64,000 nt of DNA from Diphasiastrum complanatum (lineage: Eukaryota; Streptophyta; Lycopodiopsida; Lycopodiales; Lycopodiaceae): positions 69,275,444 to 69,339,443 of the forward strand of contig CM055096.1 in NCBI GenBank assembly GCA_029204225.1, in the 5' to 3' direction. Below, one piece after another: positions 48,545 to 60,026 of the stretch. Each line of letters starts with the position of its first letter. Position 1 is the first letter of the stretch. The notes under the pieces are model-generated. The model was not told where the DNA came from and searched no databases. It saw only the letters and a list, made by a program, of their open reading frames with translations. The translations under genes and the position numbers were made by a program.

Positions 48545-49310
48545 AATGCAACATGTGCCTGACATTTTGCGTGAATTTACCAAAACGATACGAAGGATTT
48601 AGATTTTCAATTACGGTTCTGCTCGTGGTAATTTCCATTTTCCCTTTGAGCAACATTCTTATGAGATACCCTTGACACCATGGCCAGATGAGCTCTTCCT
48701 TGAGACTTGAAGTCTTTCGATTTGCTTGCAAGTATGAAGTGTACCATTTGAAGCCCGCAGAGAAACAATACCAAGAAAGCTGGACCAGGCTTATGACTGG
48801 TGGATCAAGCTAACTTTTTCAAGTTTGCCAATAGCTGTTATCTACCAATATTTTGGTGGGACTAACTCTTGTTGTGTATGTAATCTTCTGTAGTTGCCAA
48901 AGCTTGATATCGATGTATGGAGGATGGAAATGTCATGAAACTTAAATCGAGTACATTTGCGTTTGTAGATAGCTAGCAGCTCCAAAATGATAATAATGCT
49001 GTGTATTATTTCTTTTGAACTATTATGTTCCAACTTCCAATGATTCACATTTTGGGGCTCACAACTAATTGCTGTAGAAACAAGCTGTCAACTAAGATGT
49101 CTGAAATTTGATTCAAACCAAGGATGATATTTGCCGTCAATATAACATTACTTAGCTCTCTCATGCTCCGGCTTATATTCTTTTCTAGAGAGTATTGGCT
49201 TGAGCAATGCAATTGCAAGACGACGTATTAGTTTAGGCATTTCTCTGTGGCAATATTTTCTATCATAGAATTATTCCGAATAGTTCATGTACTATTTATT
49301 TTTCCTTGAG

Positions 49311-49354
<44 letters not shown>

Positions 49355-51435
49355 ATAAGCCATTAAAAGGATCCAATACACTTTATAGATTGAGTTAATT
49401 CTACTTGAGAATTCGGTTTATACTTGTATTATATGGACTAGGTATTGGTGATGTGGAGGTGGGCTACCGGCTGTAGCACTCCGAGCCGCTGGAGCGGCGA
49501 GGGTGGCTACAACAGTAGCCCACCGTCGGATCACCAATACCAGACATAGCAGTTGTGATCCAACGGTGCAGATTAATTGCATTTTCAAATCTCTGCTATG
49601 ACTCAGAACGTGGCTCTTCATATCCAACCGGATGATGCCATGTGTCCGATATGACTCCTCACAACTGCTATGGATAAAAATTCGTCTTTATGTGGTTCTT
49701 GTTTTCAGCGTTGTTGTACAAAAACCTATAGTAAATTTGACTTCTTTATGAAAAGATCTGAGTTTTTTTGGAAATGACACTCTCATTGATACATAGGACA
49801 GGCTACAACATACAATCCCTTTGAGCTTGGATTACCAAAATCTCTCAGTGAAAGCAAAAAAAAAATGGTTTGCCTTTGTGGAAACACTTATATTACTCAA
49901 GGTTGCTGCATCAAATTACTGATTCCATGTCTCCAATTTATAATTATAAGCATTTATGAGATATCTTGGAATTCCTAGCTAAGATATGTACACTTCACTA
50001 ACATATAGAGACTTATTGCTCTAACTAATCACACACCTTTTAGCCACTACAAGTAGTGGTACACATATACCATGTAAATTTCGACTTGTTTCGTGGTGGT
50101 AAAAGAGCACAAGGAACGATATAATTGTTTTCTTGAATTTTTTAGCAATTAGTGCAAAATTTAAACATGTGCAATAGCCATAGTTGAAACAATCAATCAA
50201 TCTCAATCATATGAATTCACCCATTGATAGTCCTAATTGATGGATACATATGCAACACAACTATATATTGGTAGATGTCTAGATTCTAAGAGTAAAATGG
50301 TGATATAATTTCAAAGTTGTTGAATTGGTTGCACATGTAATGAGATTGTAGATGGCAATTGTGAAAGTAAATGGAATCTTGTAACTTCTCATGTAACTTG
50401 ATAACCATGTTGATTGATATCAATATATAAAAAAAGAAACTTTATGACATTTGGATAAATCAAAAAGCCTTTTGTGGATTTTTTTTAATGGCAACAAATT
50501 ACTTGTATTGGCATATTGGTTTTTGGGCGAATGTGCATTACACAACTAGTAGTGGGCCATTCCTAAAGGAGAATTTATGGCTCCAAGATTCCAACAACGT
50601 AGCAAGCGAGGTTTGAGCTTGCAATGGTATAAGAGGAATGTCCCTCTTACCCATCTCAACCTATTGCCATTGACTAAAAATTCAAATCACAATAGGTGTA
50701 ATAGCTTGCAATATATAGAGCTCGACTTTTGATTGAGAGTGCTTGCTCTTAAAAGTTATAAACTTCCTTTAAGCCATCTACGAAGTGGATTTGCTACTAC
50801 TTATTTTTGTTATTCAAAAAATTAAGATTTGACAATAGTAGTGTGCTTGCAAAGACTTTTCTTTTTCAAGGTTTGGAGTGGAATTGCACTCATCTGAAAA
50901 AAGAACAATGCACTTGGACTAGCACATGAAAGAAGATGACACCAAAATGCATCAAATGGCAAATCACAAATCAATTGAGTAAAAGAATGGTAGTAGAGTT
51001 GTTTTGTAAGAGAGTTTTGAAAATGTGTCGGCTAATGAACAACCAAAGGTTCAAAAGGAGGCATATAAGGCTACACAAAGTGTTGGAAATGAATCCCTAG
51101 CAGCACTAGTGAAAGCAATCACAAAGATATTCAAAGAATATTCTTGAAAGACCGGCATCGACAAAGACATAATGTGAAAAAAGACATAAATAAAATGAGC
51201 CTCCACATCAAATTTGGACTCAAAGTCATTCACAAACAAAGGGTGACCATCATTGGCATGCGGATGAAGTCAATCTAGCATTTCAATAGGAGCTGAAGAA
51301 GCAATAGCTAGAGCCAAGGGAGTGAGGGCGTGAGTTACCCAAGAAAATTCCCCAGCTTGTGCAAGCAAAAGTCACCTACGTAACAAACAATGAATTGGAG
51401 GAACGACGCTTGTCTGATCAGCTTGATTGCCTAAC
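48545..51435. other. Intergenic with CA microsatellite and hairpins
   Basis: The start is the probable 3' UTR of the EGF-like gene. A CA tract occupies 49312-49353. Two hairpins lie at 49441-49541 and about 49545-49672 (listed separately). No protein is recognised elsewhere. Confidence 0.5.
49441..49541. other. ~100-nt hairpin, small-RNA-precursor-like
   Basis: GGTATTGGTGAT at the left end pairs with ATCACCAATACC at the right. GGTGGGCTAC pairs with GTAGCCCACC, and an inner CTGTAG...GCCGC / GCGGC...CTACAACAG stem closes on a TGGA loop. Nearly the whole segment can pair. A second inverted repeat follows directly (CATAGCAGTTGTGA near 49545 with TCACAACTGCTATG near 49660). MITE or MIRNA-like origin cannot be separated by eye. 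Confidence 0.6.
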
Positions 51436-52620
51436 TTAAGTAATCATGATTGAGAATGTGTCATCCAAAACTTGTTGCATCATTACAGATCCAAAGCTGT
51501 TGAATTGAATCCATTTGTTAGCTTCAAAATGTAATCCATATTTCTCATGAAGGAAAAATGATGGTCGAAGAAGAGGTTGATGCTTGTGGCAACCAATCTG
51601 CATGGAATGGATAGAGTGTATCATCGCAATATCCTCTTTTGTCTGCCTCTTTGACATCATACCAAATCGGATACTTATCCAATTCCCTTGGATTCTTGTT
51701 TTTGTCTTGCATCCGACTCTATCATAGCTGACAATCCCCATGTAATGAAGAAAATTACAATTCATTCATGAACAATGGTAGTCATGAATTGTTGCTCGTA
51801 CATAAATGCTCCATACGAAGTAGTTGGCATAAATATTGACACTCAGTCATACGATGAAGCATATTTCTGGGCATATTGTTGACCAAAATATATATTTTTA
51901 AATCTAGTCAATACTTCATTCATAGGTGGTTGTGAATAATTGACCCGATTGACATAAAAAATTGACTCTCGTTTTGAAATATAAAACCTGCAGTTGCCCA
52001 TATAAATGGTTAAAGCATCAATCCCAAATAGTGAAAATTCACTCCAAAGTTGAACCAGGGATTTGATGTTTCGATTGTTCCAAATAAGCATTCATGAACA
52101 ATCATTGTTGACATTACTCAATTGAGGATTGATCATATTTGAATCTATTGAGCAATATAAACCTCTCCAAAGAAACTGATACAAATTGTTGACATATTTG
52201 AAAATCAGTTTCCAATAGAGTGTTGGTTGACTGAGAAGACATTCCCAATCATTCACGTCCATTTTTTTCCAAATATACACGCAAATTAGATGCTAGCAGT
52301 TGAGTTTTAGAGAATTCATAGAAATAAGGTTCACCAACAGAAGCCACTTTAAGCTCTTTGTAGAATCGATCTATGAGGCATTGAACAATAATCCAAAGTA
52401 TTGATACAAGTTTGAATTTCTATGGAATAATGAAATCTCTTCATTGCTAGCAGTATCCATGTTGAATAGCTCATACTCCATTAGATCATTGTCAAAAATA
52501 AAAATATTGTTGAAAGCTCCTAAATCAACTTGAAATGGTTCGTAGGTCGGATCCTTAAAATAGAAACTCAATTTTAGCCATGGATTAATATCGGTGTCAT
52601 ACATGAACTGAAATCACATG
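51436..52620 (-). pseudogene. Decayed copy of Gag-plus-unknown-domain ORF family
   Basis: On the minus strand, pieces in several frames align with residues about 190-480 of the plus-strand ORF at 59.99-61.47 kb: TYEPFQVDLGAFNNIFIFDN, LSQPTLYWKLIF, NLYQFLWRGLYCSIDSN, then IYMGNCRFYISKRESIFYVN and YSQPPMNEVL. Beyond the end of the other copy it reads KNPRELDKYPIWYDVKEADK, also present at 57.3-57.45 kb. Several stops make it a pseudogene. The unknown part is not a domain I recognise. Confidence 0.75.
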
Positions 52621-53039
52621 CTTACAAACCAAACATGTAGATCATGCATTCAACCAAGAAATCAGCATGTAGAGTAGTTGAATAGCCATGAAATCCTACT
52701 TTAATGCTGCAAAAACGGAATGAATCAGATCCTAGCAATCTAAAACTAAGCTACCATACATTCTACAAAACAAGAAACAAGAAACTAAAGACTAAACAAC
52801 ATTTTGACAGTCCAAGGATCAAGAAATTGAAGAAACAAAATGTTTCTACTGCCAAAGCCTTGCTAGCTTTCCACCCTGATTTTGACAGAAAAGACACACC
52901 AACAAAAATGTTCGCAAACAATTTTGCGACACCCGACACGAAATTGTTTCGCGACACAAAATCATTCGTCCTCCACAAAGGACCAAGAAGATCAGCCAAG
53001 TACCATGGGGTACAAGTATTTGATCAGATATCATGACAT

Positions 53040-53933
53040 CAGCAGAAGTACTCTAGAACGTGGCTAATCTGCCACTCTTGTAATCCGTGATTAGTTGTAG
53101 ATGTTTAATCTTTTCTGATCTCGAAATTACACGATGCGACACGAAAAATTTCGCCAACTATATACTTTTTGCTTGATGCATAATACTGTAAGACGAAAAT
53201 ATATAGAATACATGTCCACTTGTGAGCGAGACAATTTTGTAAGAGGATCAGCATATCCAGAAGTCCGCTAATAAGCGAGACACTATTCGTGAGAGAATCG
53301 TATTTCTCTCACGCCAATGCACTGTGTGGATCTGTCGCACAGTGCTTGAAATCAGAAGATCAATAGATAATATTGTAGTTGTTATGCGCATATTATTTTG
53401 AATGATTGTATGATCTCGAATGAATATGTGGCTGCTACTATTCGTGTATCTGATTCACTTGTTTATTCAATTGTTGAATGCTATAATAATCTATAACGTA
53501 GATCAGCAGTGTCTGTCTACATTTTGGAGGATTGTAGGAATGATATAGCCGGCAGTGACCAGCAATCATATCTGAATTCCACACGAACTGATTTTATTCG
53601 CGAATGCTTTCGCTTCGTAATCACTTGGCTATAAGCGTAAATCAATTTCAGAGCTCATTTAAGTTTCGTTTTGCTTCACTTCGTTTCGTTTTGTTTCGTC
53701 ACTTTATGGAGTCTGATTGATCTTTTCGTGAATTCTTCTCTTTCGTCTAGTTTCGCTTCGCTTTGTTTCGTTTCGTTTCATTGCAGAGCTTGACTGGATC
53801 GCGAATTTTTCTCGAGCAGAGATTATTCGTGATCAGAACAGTTTCGCAAAATGTTCACGAATTGTTCGAGAGACTCCTATCAATTCGTTACCAGAATTTT
53901 ACTGGAATTTTGAATTTGCACAATTTTCCTTCA
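53040..53933 (+). repeat. Putative 5' LTR of a Copia element
   Basis: The right end (TTCCTTCA, 53933) is one base from a perfect primer-binding site. The segment is unusually rich in TTTCG/CTTCG words (about 53640-53790). It resembles the stretch before the Copia gag at 22.9 kb. The left limit is an estimate. Confidence 0.5.
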
Positions 53934-53934
53934 G

Positions 53935-53947
53935 TGGTATCAGAGCC
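53935..53947 (+). other. Primer-binding site (initiator Met tRNA)
   Basis: TGGTATCAGAGCC, a perfect match to the plant initiator-Met primer site, starts the internal region of the Copia element. Confidence 0.9.
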
Positions 53948-54001
53948 ACCTTGTCATAGTCTGACATAGGGCTAAGCATTCAAACAAAGAACCATTAACA
54001 A

Positions 54002-54695
54002 ATGAGAACACCAATTCAGGAGCAATAGCTTCAATAAGCAGCATACAATCCAAGATATGTAAAGTCCTGGATTCATCAAAATCTAACTTCCTAACATGGA
54101 AGGTTAAGACCTCGCTGATACTAAAGGGAGAAGGATTATTCCCCTAGGTAAATGGAACCGAGGAGATGCCTACAAGAATAGGCAAGGAGCTACGCAAATG
54201 GAGGGAGAAGAATGACAAGGCAGTAGTCTTGTTATCATCATCCATCGAGGATAGTCTGACTCTTGACCTGGCTACACTCTCTAAAGCAAAAGAGATATGG
54301 GATACTCTACTCACAAGATTTCAGACGAAATCACGCAGTCAGATAATGATGCTTGAAGATCAGCTGACAAACTTGCAGTGGGATGGCAAAGACCTCACTT
54401 CCTTTATTAGGAAGATGAAGGATCTATTCCTTCACTACACAATTTTGGAGCAGAAAATGCAGTGTCAACAGAGAAGTAGCTCACTTATTTGTTGAGAGCC
54501 TTATCAAGATCCTTTCAGACAACAAGAACACTGCTAGCAAAGGATCCTACAATGACACTCGAAAAGGCAATTGTCGAGATTCGAGAGCACCTTGATCACA
54601 AGGATGCTTCTGACCAAGCTCTCTACAGCAACAAGGAGAAGACAAAGAAACAATTCAAGCCTAAGAGGGTGTTTGCAGGGAAAAGACATGTTTTT
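54002..54695 (+). pseudogene. Copia Gag fragment, cut by inverted-repeat arm
   Basis: Frames read ASISSIQSKICKVLDSS, LTWKVKTSLILKGEG, then KAKEIWDTLLTRFQTKSRSQ, IMMLEDQLTNLQWDGKDLTS and FIRKMKDLFLHY: a UBN2-type Copia Gag. A frameshift occurs near 54480, after which ATMTLEKAIVEIREHL-type sequence continues. The zinc knuckles are missing because the element stops abruptly at 54695, where the right inverted-repeat arm begins. It is related to the Copia at 22.9 kb, which keeps the knuckles but lost the middle of Gag. Confidence 0.8.
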
Positions 54696-57286
54696 CAAGC
54701 TATTTTCGACGAAAAATTGTCGCCGCACGCTATTACGCTAATGCGGAACTGTTAAAAAACGACGCGTATGGCCCATTATGGCCGGTTGCACTTTTATTGA
54801 AACTCTGTTTATTTATTAATTTACGCTGGACATAAATCTATCTAAAAAAGCCTATGTCCCTAGTTCCCAGGTCTGTCGGGGCTAGGAGGTGCCAATTCGT
54901 TTTAAAAACCAGTTAAATAGTAGCTTATTCACCGTAGGCGACTGTAATTTAAAACCAAACTTGGGGCTCAGCCCTTAAGTTTGGGCCCAACTGCCAAAAA
55001 GCCCCTATTGGTGCTCATTCATGAAGAGTTGCACCTTTTTAGGCCTCAGCCCTCTCTAGCATTAGAATGGGCCAGCCTCTACGTAGCATTCAGCCATTGT
55101 CAATTTTGAGAGAGAGAGAGAGAGAGAGAGAGAAACTAGGTGCAAAGAGAGAGTTTGTGGAGAAAGAAAGAGGGAAGGAGAAGAAGCAAGGCTGTGTGAT
55201 CCCTGCTTGGTGCCTCCCATTTCCGTGCCTCCCACTCCTATCTCAGCCTTTCTCATTTTGCTGTCCATCATTATAGACTGCTCACTTTGGAAGGGAGGAG
55301 GAAAGAGAAGAGGCTGATCTGCCTGGTGCCTTACACTCTAACTTCTTTGTTGGTCTTTGCTGTAAACTGCCTATATTTCATTGCTATTGAATCGCTGCTT
55401 TATTCTCTAGCACTGTGTTATCATCATTTCTTTTGTTGGATAAGATTTGGTGTTGGTTCTTGTGGCTTCTAACATTGTGGTTGCACGCTTTTGATCTGTG
55501 GAAGACTGTGGGCTTGTTGCTTAGCATCTACCTGAGGATCATTGATTTTTAATTTGCTTTATAACAGACTGTTTAGTTAAACATTAAGATCTGAGAAGTT
55601 GGTTATGATTACTCATTACTCAGAGAAGAAATCACATTCTATCTATCTTGTATGTTGCCACAAAAGTTTATTTATTGTTTGAACCCTTCTAGCCTTAGTG
55701 CTAATTCACTTTCTGAGAAGTGGTTTGTCTGTGGAATGGTTTGCCCAGAGTTCTGTTCACCTATATGATCATTTGGTTATTACCTGACCGAAACCCTTGT
55801 TGCCTTCTATAGAATCCATTTGAGAGTTTTGAACACCTTACAGATCACTGGTAGCAGATCGGTATCCTGCAAGACAGCCATTGGGAGTTGTATCCTGCAA
55901 GACAGCCATTGGGAGTTAAAGCTTTAAAAGCTTTTCCCACTTTGCTATAATCCCTTCTACAGTAAGCCTGTGTATTTTGTTGCTCATCACGGCCTCTCTG
56001 CCATTTTCTATCACTGTTCCTGCTGCCTTGGATTGTGGCCAACAGATCTGTGCATCCCAATTCTTGCTACCTGTGGTCTCCCTGCTTGATCCGCTACCCT
56101 GTCGGGCTCCTTCTACCCTGCCTGCGGTCTGTGTAGAGCTGTACCCAGCCCCGCTCTCTCCTCTGATCTGCTTTGTCCATTTAGGAGCCCGCTTGCTTCT
56201 TCACTCCCTGCCTATCCTACCTGCGTGCCATCTGAGCGGCTCTTTTCACCCTGTCTGGCCACGTTCCTTGCTGCCTACAGCTCCAAACCCTGTCCGTCGC
56301 TTGCCTGCGGATCTGCCTGTTGCCTATTCTTGAACGGCCGCTCCAGATTGCTGCTCCATCTCTCATCAACGACCCTGTTTGCATGCTGGAAGGTTGATCC
56401 CCTGCCCCGCTCCCTCCTCGTTGCCTGTAAATCACCTTACCTACACCCGTAGATACCCTGTCCACGCTCGGATCTGCCAGACCCTCATTGCCTGGCCAAG
56501 CCCTCCTTCCCATTCTTTGCGTGCGATTTTAAGTACCTCTTCATGGCCCATGGACTGTGCTAAGGCCCGCTGAGCCCTGTCTACTGTGACTCGTTCCCTG
56601 TTTTCTGTGGCCCGTTGCCCCTGCTTAAGACCTATGTGCCCGTGCTGTCACTACTACAGCCCTGTGATTGCCAACTCTGTCAGTGTGGCCTGTTATCCTG
56701 GCCTGCTAGTTTACTGCAGCCCTATCTTTGCTGTCAAGTTACCCTTGAATTGTCACACAAACAACAAGAAAGGTGTTGGTTGTTTAAGCCATTGAAATAC
56801 CCAGTAGTTTGTCTGTCTACAACCTTGACGAACGTGGTTTGAGAAGAACATTTGAAGACTTGACTACTACCGTGTAGAAACCAAATCATTGTGACTTGGT
56901 AATTTGTGTATCCGTTCATATCCTGTTCTGGGCAACGTATCTTTCCGAATCATTTGCAGTTATAGAGGATCATAGATCCAAACTCCCGTATACTCATAAC
57001 AAGCCCTGTACTCTTGCTGAGTTGCGTTCTTGCTAAAAAAACGAAATGTATACACAACTACCCATATGCACTCTATAATTGGCATGTCTCACAAACCCTA
57101 ATTTATAATTTGTGGGTTTAAGCAAAACACCTTCTCATTGACTCCATGCCCATTTGGGGATGGTTGGCTATCACTCCAAATGAGTTGCAACATTTCCTAG
57201 GAAGAGTGAGCTATTATAGGAAATTCTTGAGCAACTACTTTTACGTCATTTCTTCGTTAGTGAGATTGTTAGGAAAGAACAAACAT
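54696..57286. repeat. Right arm of the 2.6-kb inverted repeat
   Basis: The reverse complement of 39052-41615. It differs by small indels, including an extra 28-bp direct duplication (TATCCTGCAAGACAGCCATT near 55862 and 55890). Its outer end encodes on the plus strand PIWGWLAITPNELQHFLGRV and PNELQHFLGRVSYYRKFL, a Gypsy RT connection piece, ending at 57286. The inner end interrupts a Copia gag. Confidence 0.88.
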
Positions 57287-57289
57287 GAA

Positions 57290-57480
57290 AATTAATGGTC
57301 GAAGAAGAGTTTGATGAAGCACCATATTGCTTGTTGGCAACCAATTTGTATGGAATCGACAGAGTGCATCACCGCAATATCCTCTTTTGTCTGCTTCCTT
57401 AACATGATAACAAATTGGATGCTTATCCAATTCCCTTGGATTCTTGGTTTTGTGTTGCATTTGGCTCTTCTATCGTAGTT
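57290..57480 (-). pseudogene. Small fragment of the Gag-plus-unknown-domain family
   Basis: The minus-strand frame reads KNPRELDKHPICYHVKEADK followed by RGYCGDALCRFHTNWLP, collinear with the 3' part of the 51.4-52.6 kb copy. Conservation of reading frame between the two suggests that this stretch was once coding. Confidence 0.65.
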
Positions 57481-57539
57481 GGCAATCCATCTAAAGTTTT
57501 GCTTCCCTTGTAAAAAAAATTTGAATTTTTCATTTAGAG

Positions 57540-57890
57540 ATTCAATTAAGAAAAAAACAGACCTAACCCTACTTACTTAACCCCTAACCTAACCTAATCA
57601 GACCTAAACTAACCCTAACTCACTTATCTCACGGCCTTACAACTCGGCTCCGTCACGCCAATTCTCGGCACTTTGCTTTCCTTCATACGCCCCAGGTCTC
57701 GGTTACCTCATCAAACACTCAGTTACCTCCTCACCTTTTCACTCGATCTTGAAACATCAATCTCATATGCGGATTTTGACATCGGAGACGCCTCTGACAA
57801 TTGCACAACAAGGAAATTGGGAGCAGTAACTGAAGCGGTGTAGCAGGATTCCTTGAACATTATGCTTTGTTGAATGGATTGCATGGATTG
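57540..57890. other. Non-coding; degenerate CCCTAA-like repeats
   Basis: 57556-57620 contains several CCTAAC / AACCCTAA words in loose array, resembling degenerate telomere-type repeat. The remainder to 57890 shows no recognised protein. Confidence 0.4.
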
Positions 57891-57891
57891 C

Positions 57892-57956
57892 CAGTTTCAC
57901 GATCGTTAACAACCTTCAACTCGACTACTTGTCCATAAGGATTGAAGGCAAGCGTA
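57892..57956 (-). pseudogene. RRM (RNA-binding) domain fragment
   Basis: In the same frame as the decarboxylase fragment just upstream, the minus strand reads LAFNPYGQVVELKVVNDRET followed by G. This matches the middle of a plant RRM (the segment F-x-PYG-x-VVE-x-K-VV-x-DRETG before RNP1). The RNP1 octamer itself is not present. It is too short to function and is best explained as a captured exon piece. Confidence 0.55.
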
Positions 57957-58217
57957 CTACCTGCAATCTTGGCAAGCGTGTTTGCTGACATTGGTGCAAT
58001 CACTAAAGCATCGGCTCACTTTCTAAGCTCTATGTGTAGCACAGTATCTCCCAGTTTTTTCCATCCTGACCACTCATCTTCTTCAGAGTAAAGCTTAACA
58101 TGTGGAGGGAAAGTCGCTTTATCAATAAAATGCGTCGCCGGTGTGGCCACCACAGCCTTGACATCAGCCCACTCAAATAAGCTCTCAGCCAGAATACCGA
58201 ACTTGATAGCTGCAACA
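57957..58217 (-). pseudogene. HAL3 / phosphopantothenoylcysteine decarboxylase fragment
   Basis: The minus strand reads GVAAIKFGILAESLFEWADV, HFIDKATFPPHVKLYSEEDE, WSGWKKLGDTVLHIELRK, stop, ADALVIAPMSANTLAKIAG. In HAL3-type flavoproteins, which decarboxylate phosphopantothenoylcysteine in coenzyme A synthesis, this covers the flavin-binding half, the His of VLHIELR and the PASANT-like motif. A conserved Trp is replaced by a stop (about 58017-58015). The N-terminus and the C-terminal substrate-binding part are missing. It is joined in frame to an RRM piece. A gene-fragment capture is likely. Confidence 0.8.
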
Positions 58218-58790
58218 CCTCGATAAAAGCTTAGTTATTTTTTTTCAACTAGTAAATAAATAGGAGGTATTCCGATCCAGAGCATACTAGCCATTCCGAT
58301 CCACAACTATACAACCAGCTAATTGAGAAATCAGAAAATTGAATTCAGTTGTGATCTTCACGACCAGCAACAAAAAGGCTTCTACATCAGGCAAAGCAAC
58401 AATCCCACCGAGCAAAGTGGCCATCTCTTTTCAACATTCAATATCTCGGTTTCATGAAAACGTCTCAATGTCAGTCTCTGCCATGTTAATTTGATACAAG
58501 AAAAAAAAACTGTTGGAAGGATTCGATCACGCAGTTCCAAGCGTTGTAGCAGGGCATACCACGTTCTGATCACATTTTCACATCACATTTTCACACTAAT
58601 GGCTCAAGACGAATGATGCAGTGGATCTTCCCTGAGAAAGAAAAGAAGTCCACAATATCTTGCTTCGTGGTGCTTGCAGACAAATTGCTCTCTCTCATCG
58701 TCGCGATTTGATTCCTGAAAGAGCTTTGATTCCTGAAAGAGCTCGAGCCTCGGTCCACATGTCTCTACCGCCACTCTTTCTCCTTCGGTC
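58218..58790. other. Flank of the captured gene fragments
   Basis: No confident coding sequence. A minus-strand MAETDIETFS near 58487 could be the start of a HAL3-like N-terminus but is followed by stops. A duplicated 18-bp word TTGATTCCTGAAAGAGCT lies near 58707 and 58727. Confidence 0.3.
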
Positions 58791-59110
58791 GACCCACTGT
58801 CTCTCTACCTGTTCGGTTGAGTTTACTCTCTCACTAACCTCGTTCTCTCTCCTCCGGTTGAGATTACTCTCTCTCTCTCTCTACTGTCCCTCTCTCTCCG
58901 TCAGTTAAGATCTCTCTCTCTACCCTTCTCTCTCCTTCGGTCGAGTTCTCTCTCTCTCTACCGCCCCTCTCTCTCCTTTGGTCGAGTTTCCTCTCTCTCT
59001 ACCTCCTTCCCTCCGGTTGAGATCTCTCTCTCCAACCCCTTCTCTCTCCTCCGGTTGAGATCCATCTCTCTACTTTTTTCTCTCTCTATCTTCTCTCGCT
59101 AGTTCCTTTC
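58790..59110. repeat. Pyrimidine-rich minisatellite
   Basis: About seven imperfect units of roughly 38-42 bp, each with CTCTCTC...C(C/T)(T/C)CGGT(T/C)GAG, are visible between 58810 and 59070. No protein is likely. Confidence 0.7.
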
Positions 59111-59723
59111 TCTCTCTTCGGTGCTCGAGAAAACAAAATTGCTGTAAATTTATTTCCTACGGTTCTTCCAAAAAAAATTTCTAGCACTTTTGAAAAACAT
59201 TTCAAAAATTTCAAAGTTTTATTGAATTCAATTTGTGATTTTTTTTTATACCCCCTTTTCTAAGTTGAATGCTCATTTTTCCTTCTCATTCTTTGAGCGC
59301 TCATAACTTCCTTGTTTGAGCTTAGATCCCAGTGCTGTAAAAACAAAAAGTGATCAGAAAGATGAGCCTGACACTGCTAAGTTATTGGAATTTTGTAATT
59401 ATTACTTTTCAAAAAAAAATTTAAGACCCTTTTTCTTGAGTCAGTCTTTTCGTGTTTCCATTAGTGATTTTCAAATCTTCATATCTTTTCCGTTGAGTTC
59501 AGAATTCGACACTGTAAAAAGCAAAATTGCTCGTAGTGACAAATTGAACACAACTGCTACTTCATTTTAATTTGTTACACTTTCCATTCACAGCCACTTT
59601 ATTCTTCAAGGACTCAGAATTTTTAAGTGGGTGGACAAGAGCAATTTTACCAACTTGTAAAATACCATTCTGAATAAATTTCAGACGGTGAATTCATAGT
59701 CCACAAGTCTTCACTAGTCATTA
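59111..59723. other. Non-coding leader-like stretch
   Basis: AT-rich, without recognised protein. Two similar sub-blocks (GCTGTAAAAACAAAAAGTGATCAGAAAG-like near 59330 and ACTGTAAAAAGCAAAATTGCTCGTAGTG-like near 59510) suggest a diverged duplication. It may be the leader of the following Gag-like ORF. Confidence 0.35.
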
Positions 59724-60026
59724 ATGATGGACCGTTATAGTCAAAACATTCAATTTCCATCTATTGATGAAATACAATCTGAAATCGTACGTTACAGCCT
59801 TGTATTTGACGGACAACCAAGTTCAATCAGCATTGATGATTGGTTGACTGAATTAGAAGCTTATTTTTGTCATCGCCATTATTTTGAAGAAGATAAAATC
59901 TATTTCGCTTCATTGTGCTTTCAAGGACAAGTTCGAGCATGGTGGGATACTCAAGCACATTTGAGCACAAAGCTTTGGAGTCAATTCAAAATTGCTTTCA
60001 TTGATAGTATTACCAGGTTTTACTGA
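59724..60026 (+). pseudogene. Gag-like ORF, first part (N-terminal capsid-like module)
   Basis: The frame starts MMDRYSQNIQFPSIDE and contains LVFDGQPSSISIDDWLTELE and FASLCFQGQVRAWWDTQ, the pattern of a retrotransposon Gag capsid domain. It overlaps the next frame by about 35 bp; joining them by a frameshift near 60,010 completes the Gag domain (FTEKSFESLKQ, GSVQQFNQQFLALV). Whether the shift is mutational or programmed cannot be told. Confidence 0.7.

Noticed and set aside
58030-58573. 62-63 codon minus-strand ORFs
   Set aside because: The first is a shadow of the HAL3-like frame, which lacks an ATG; the second shows no known domain.
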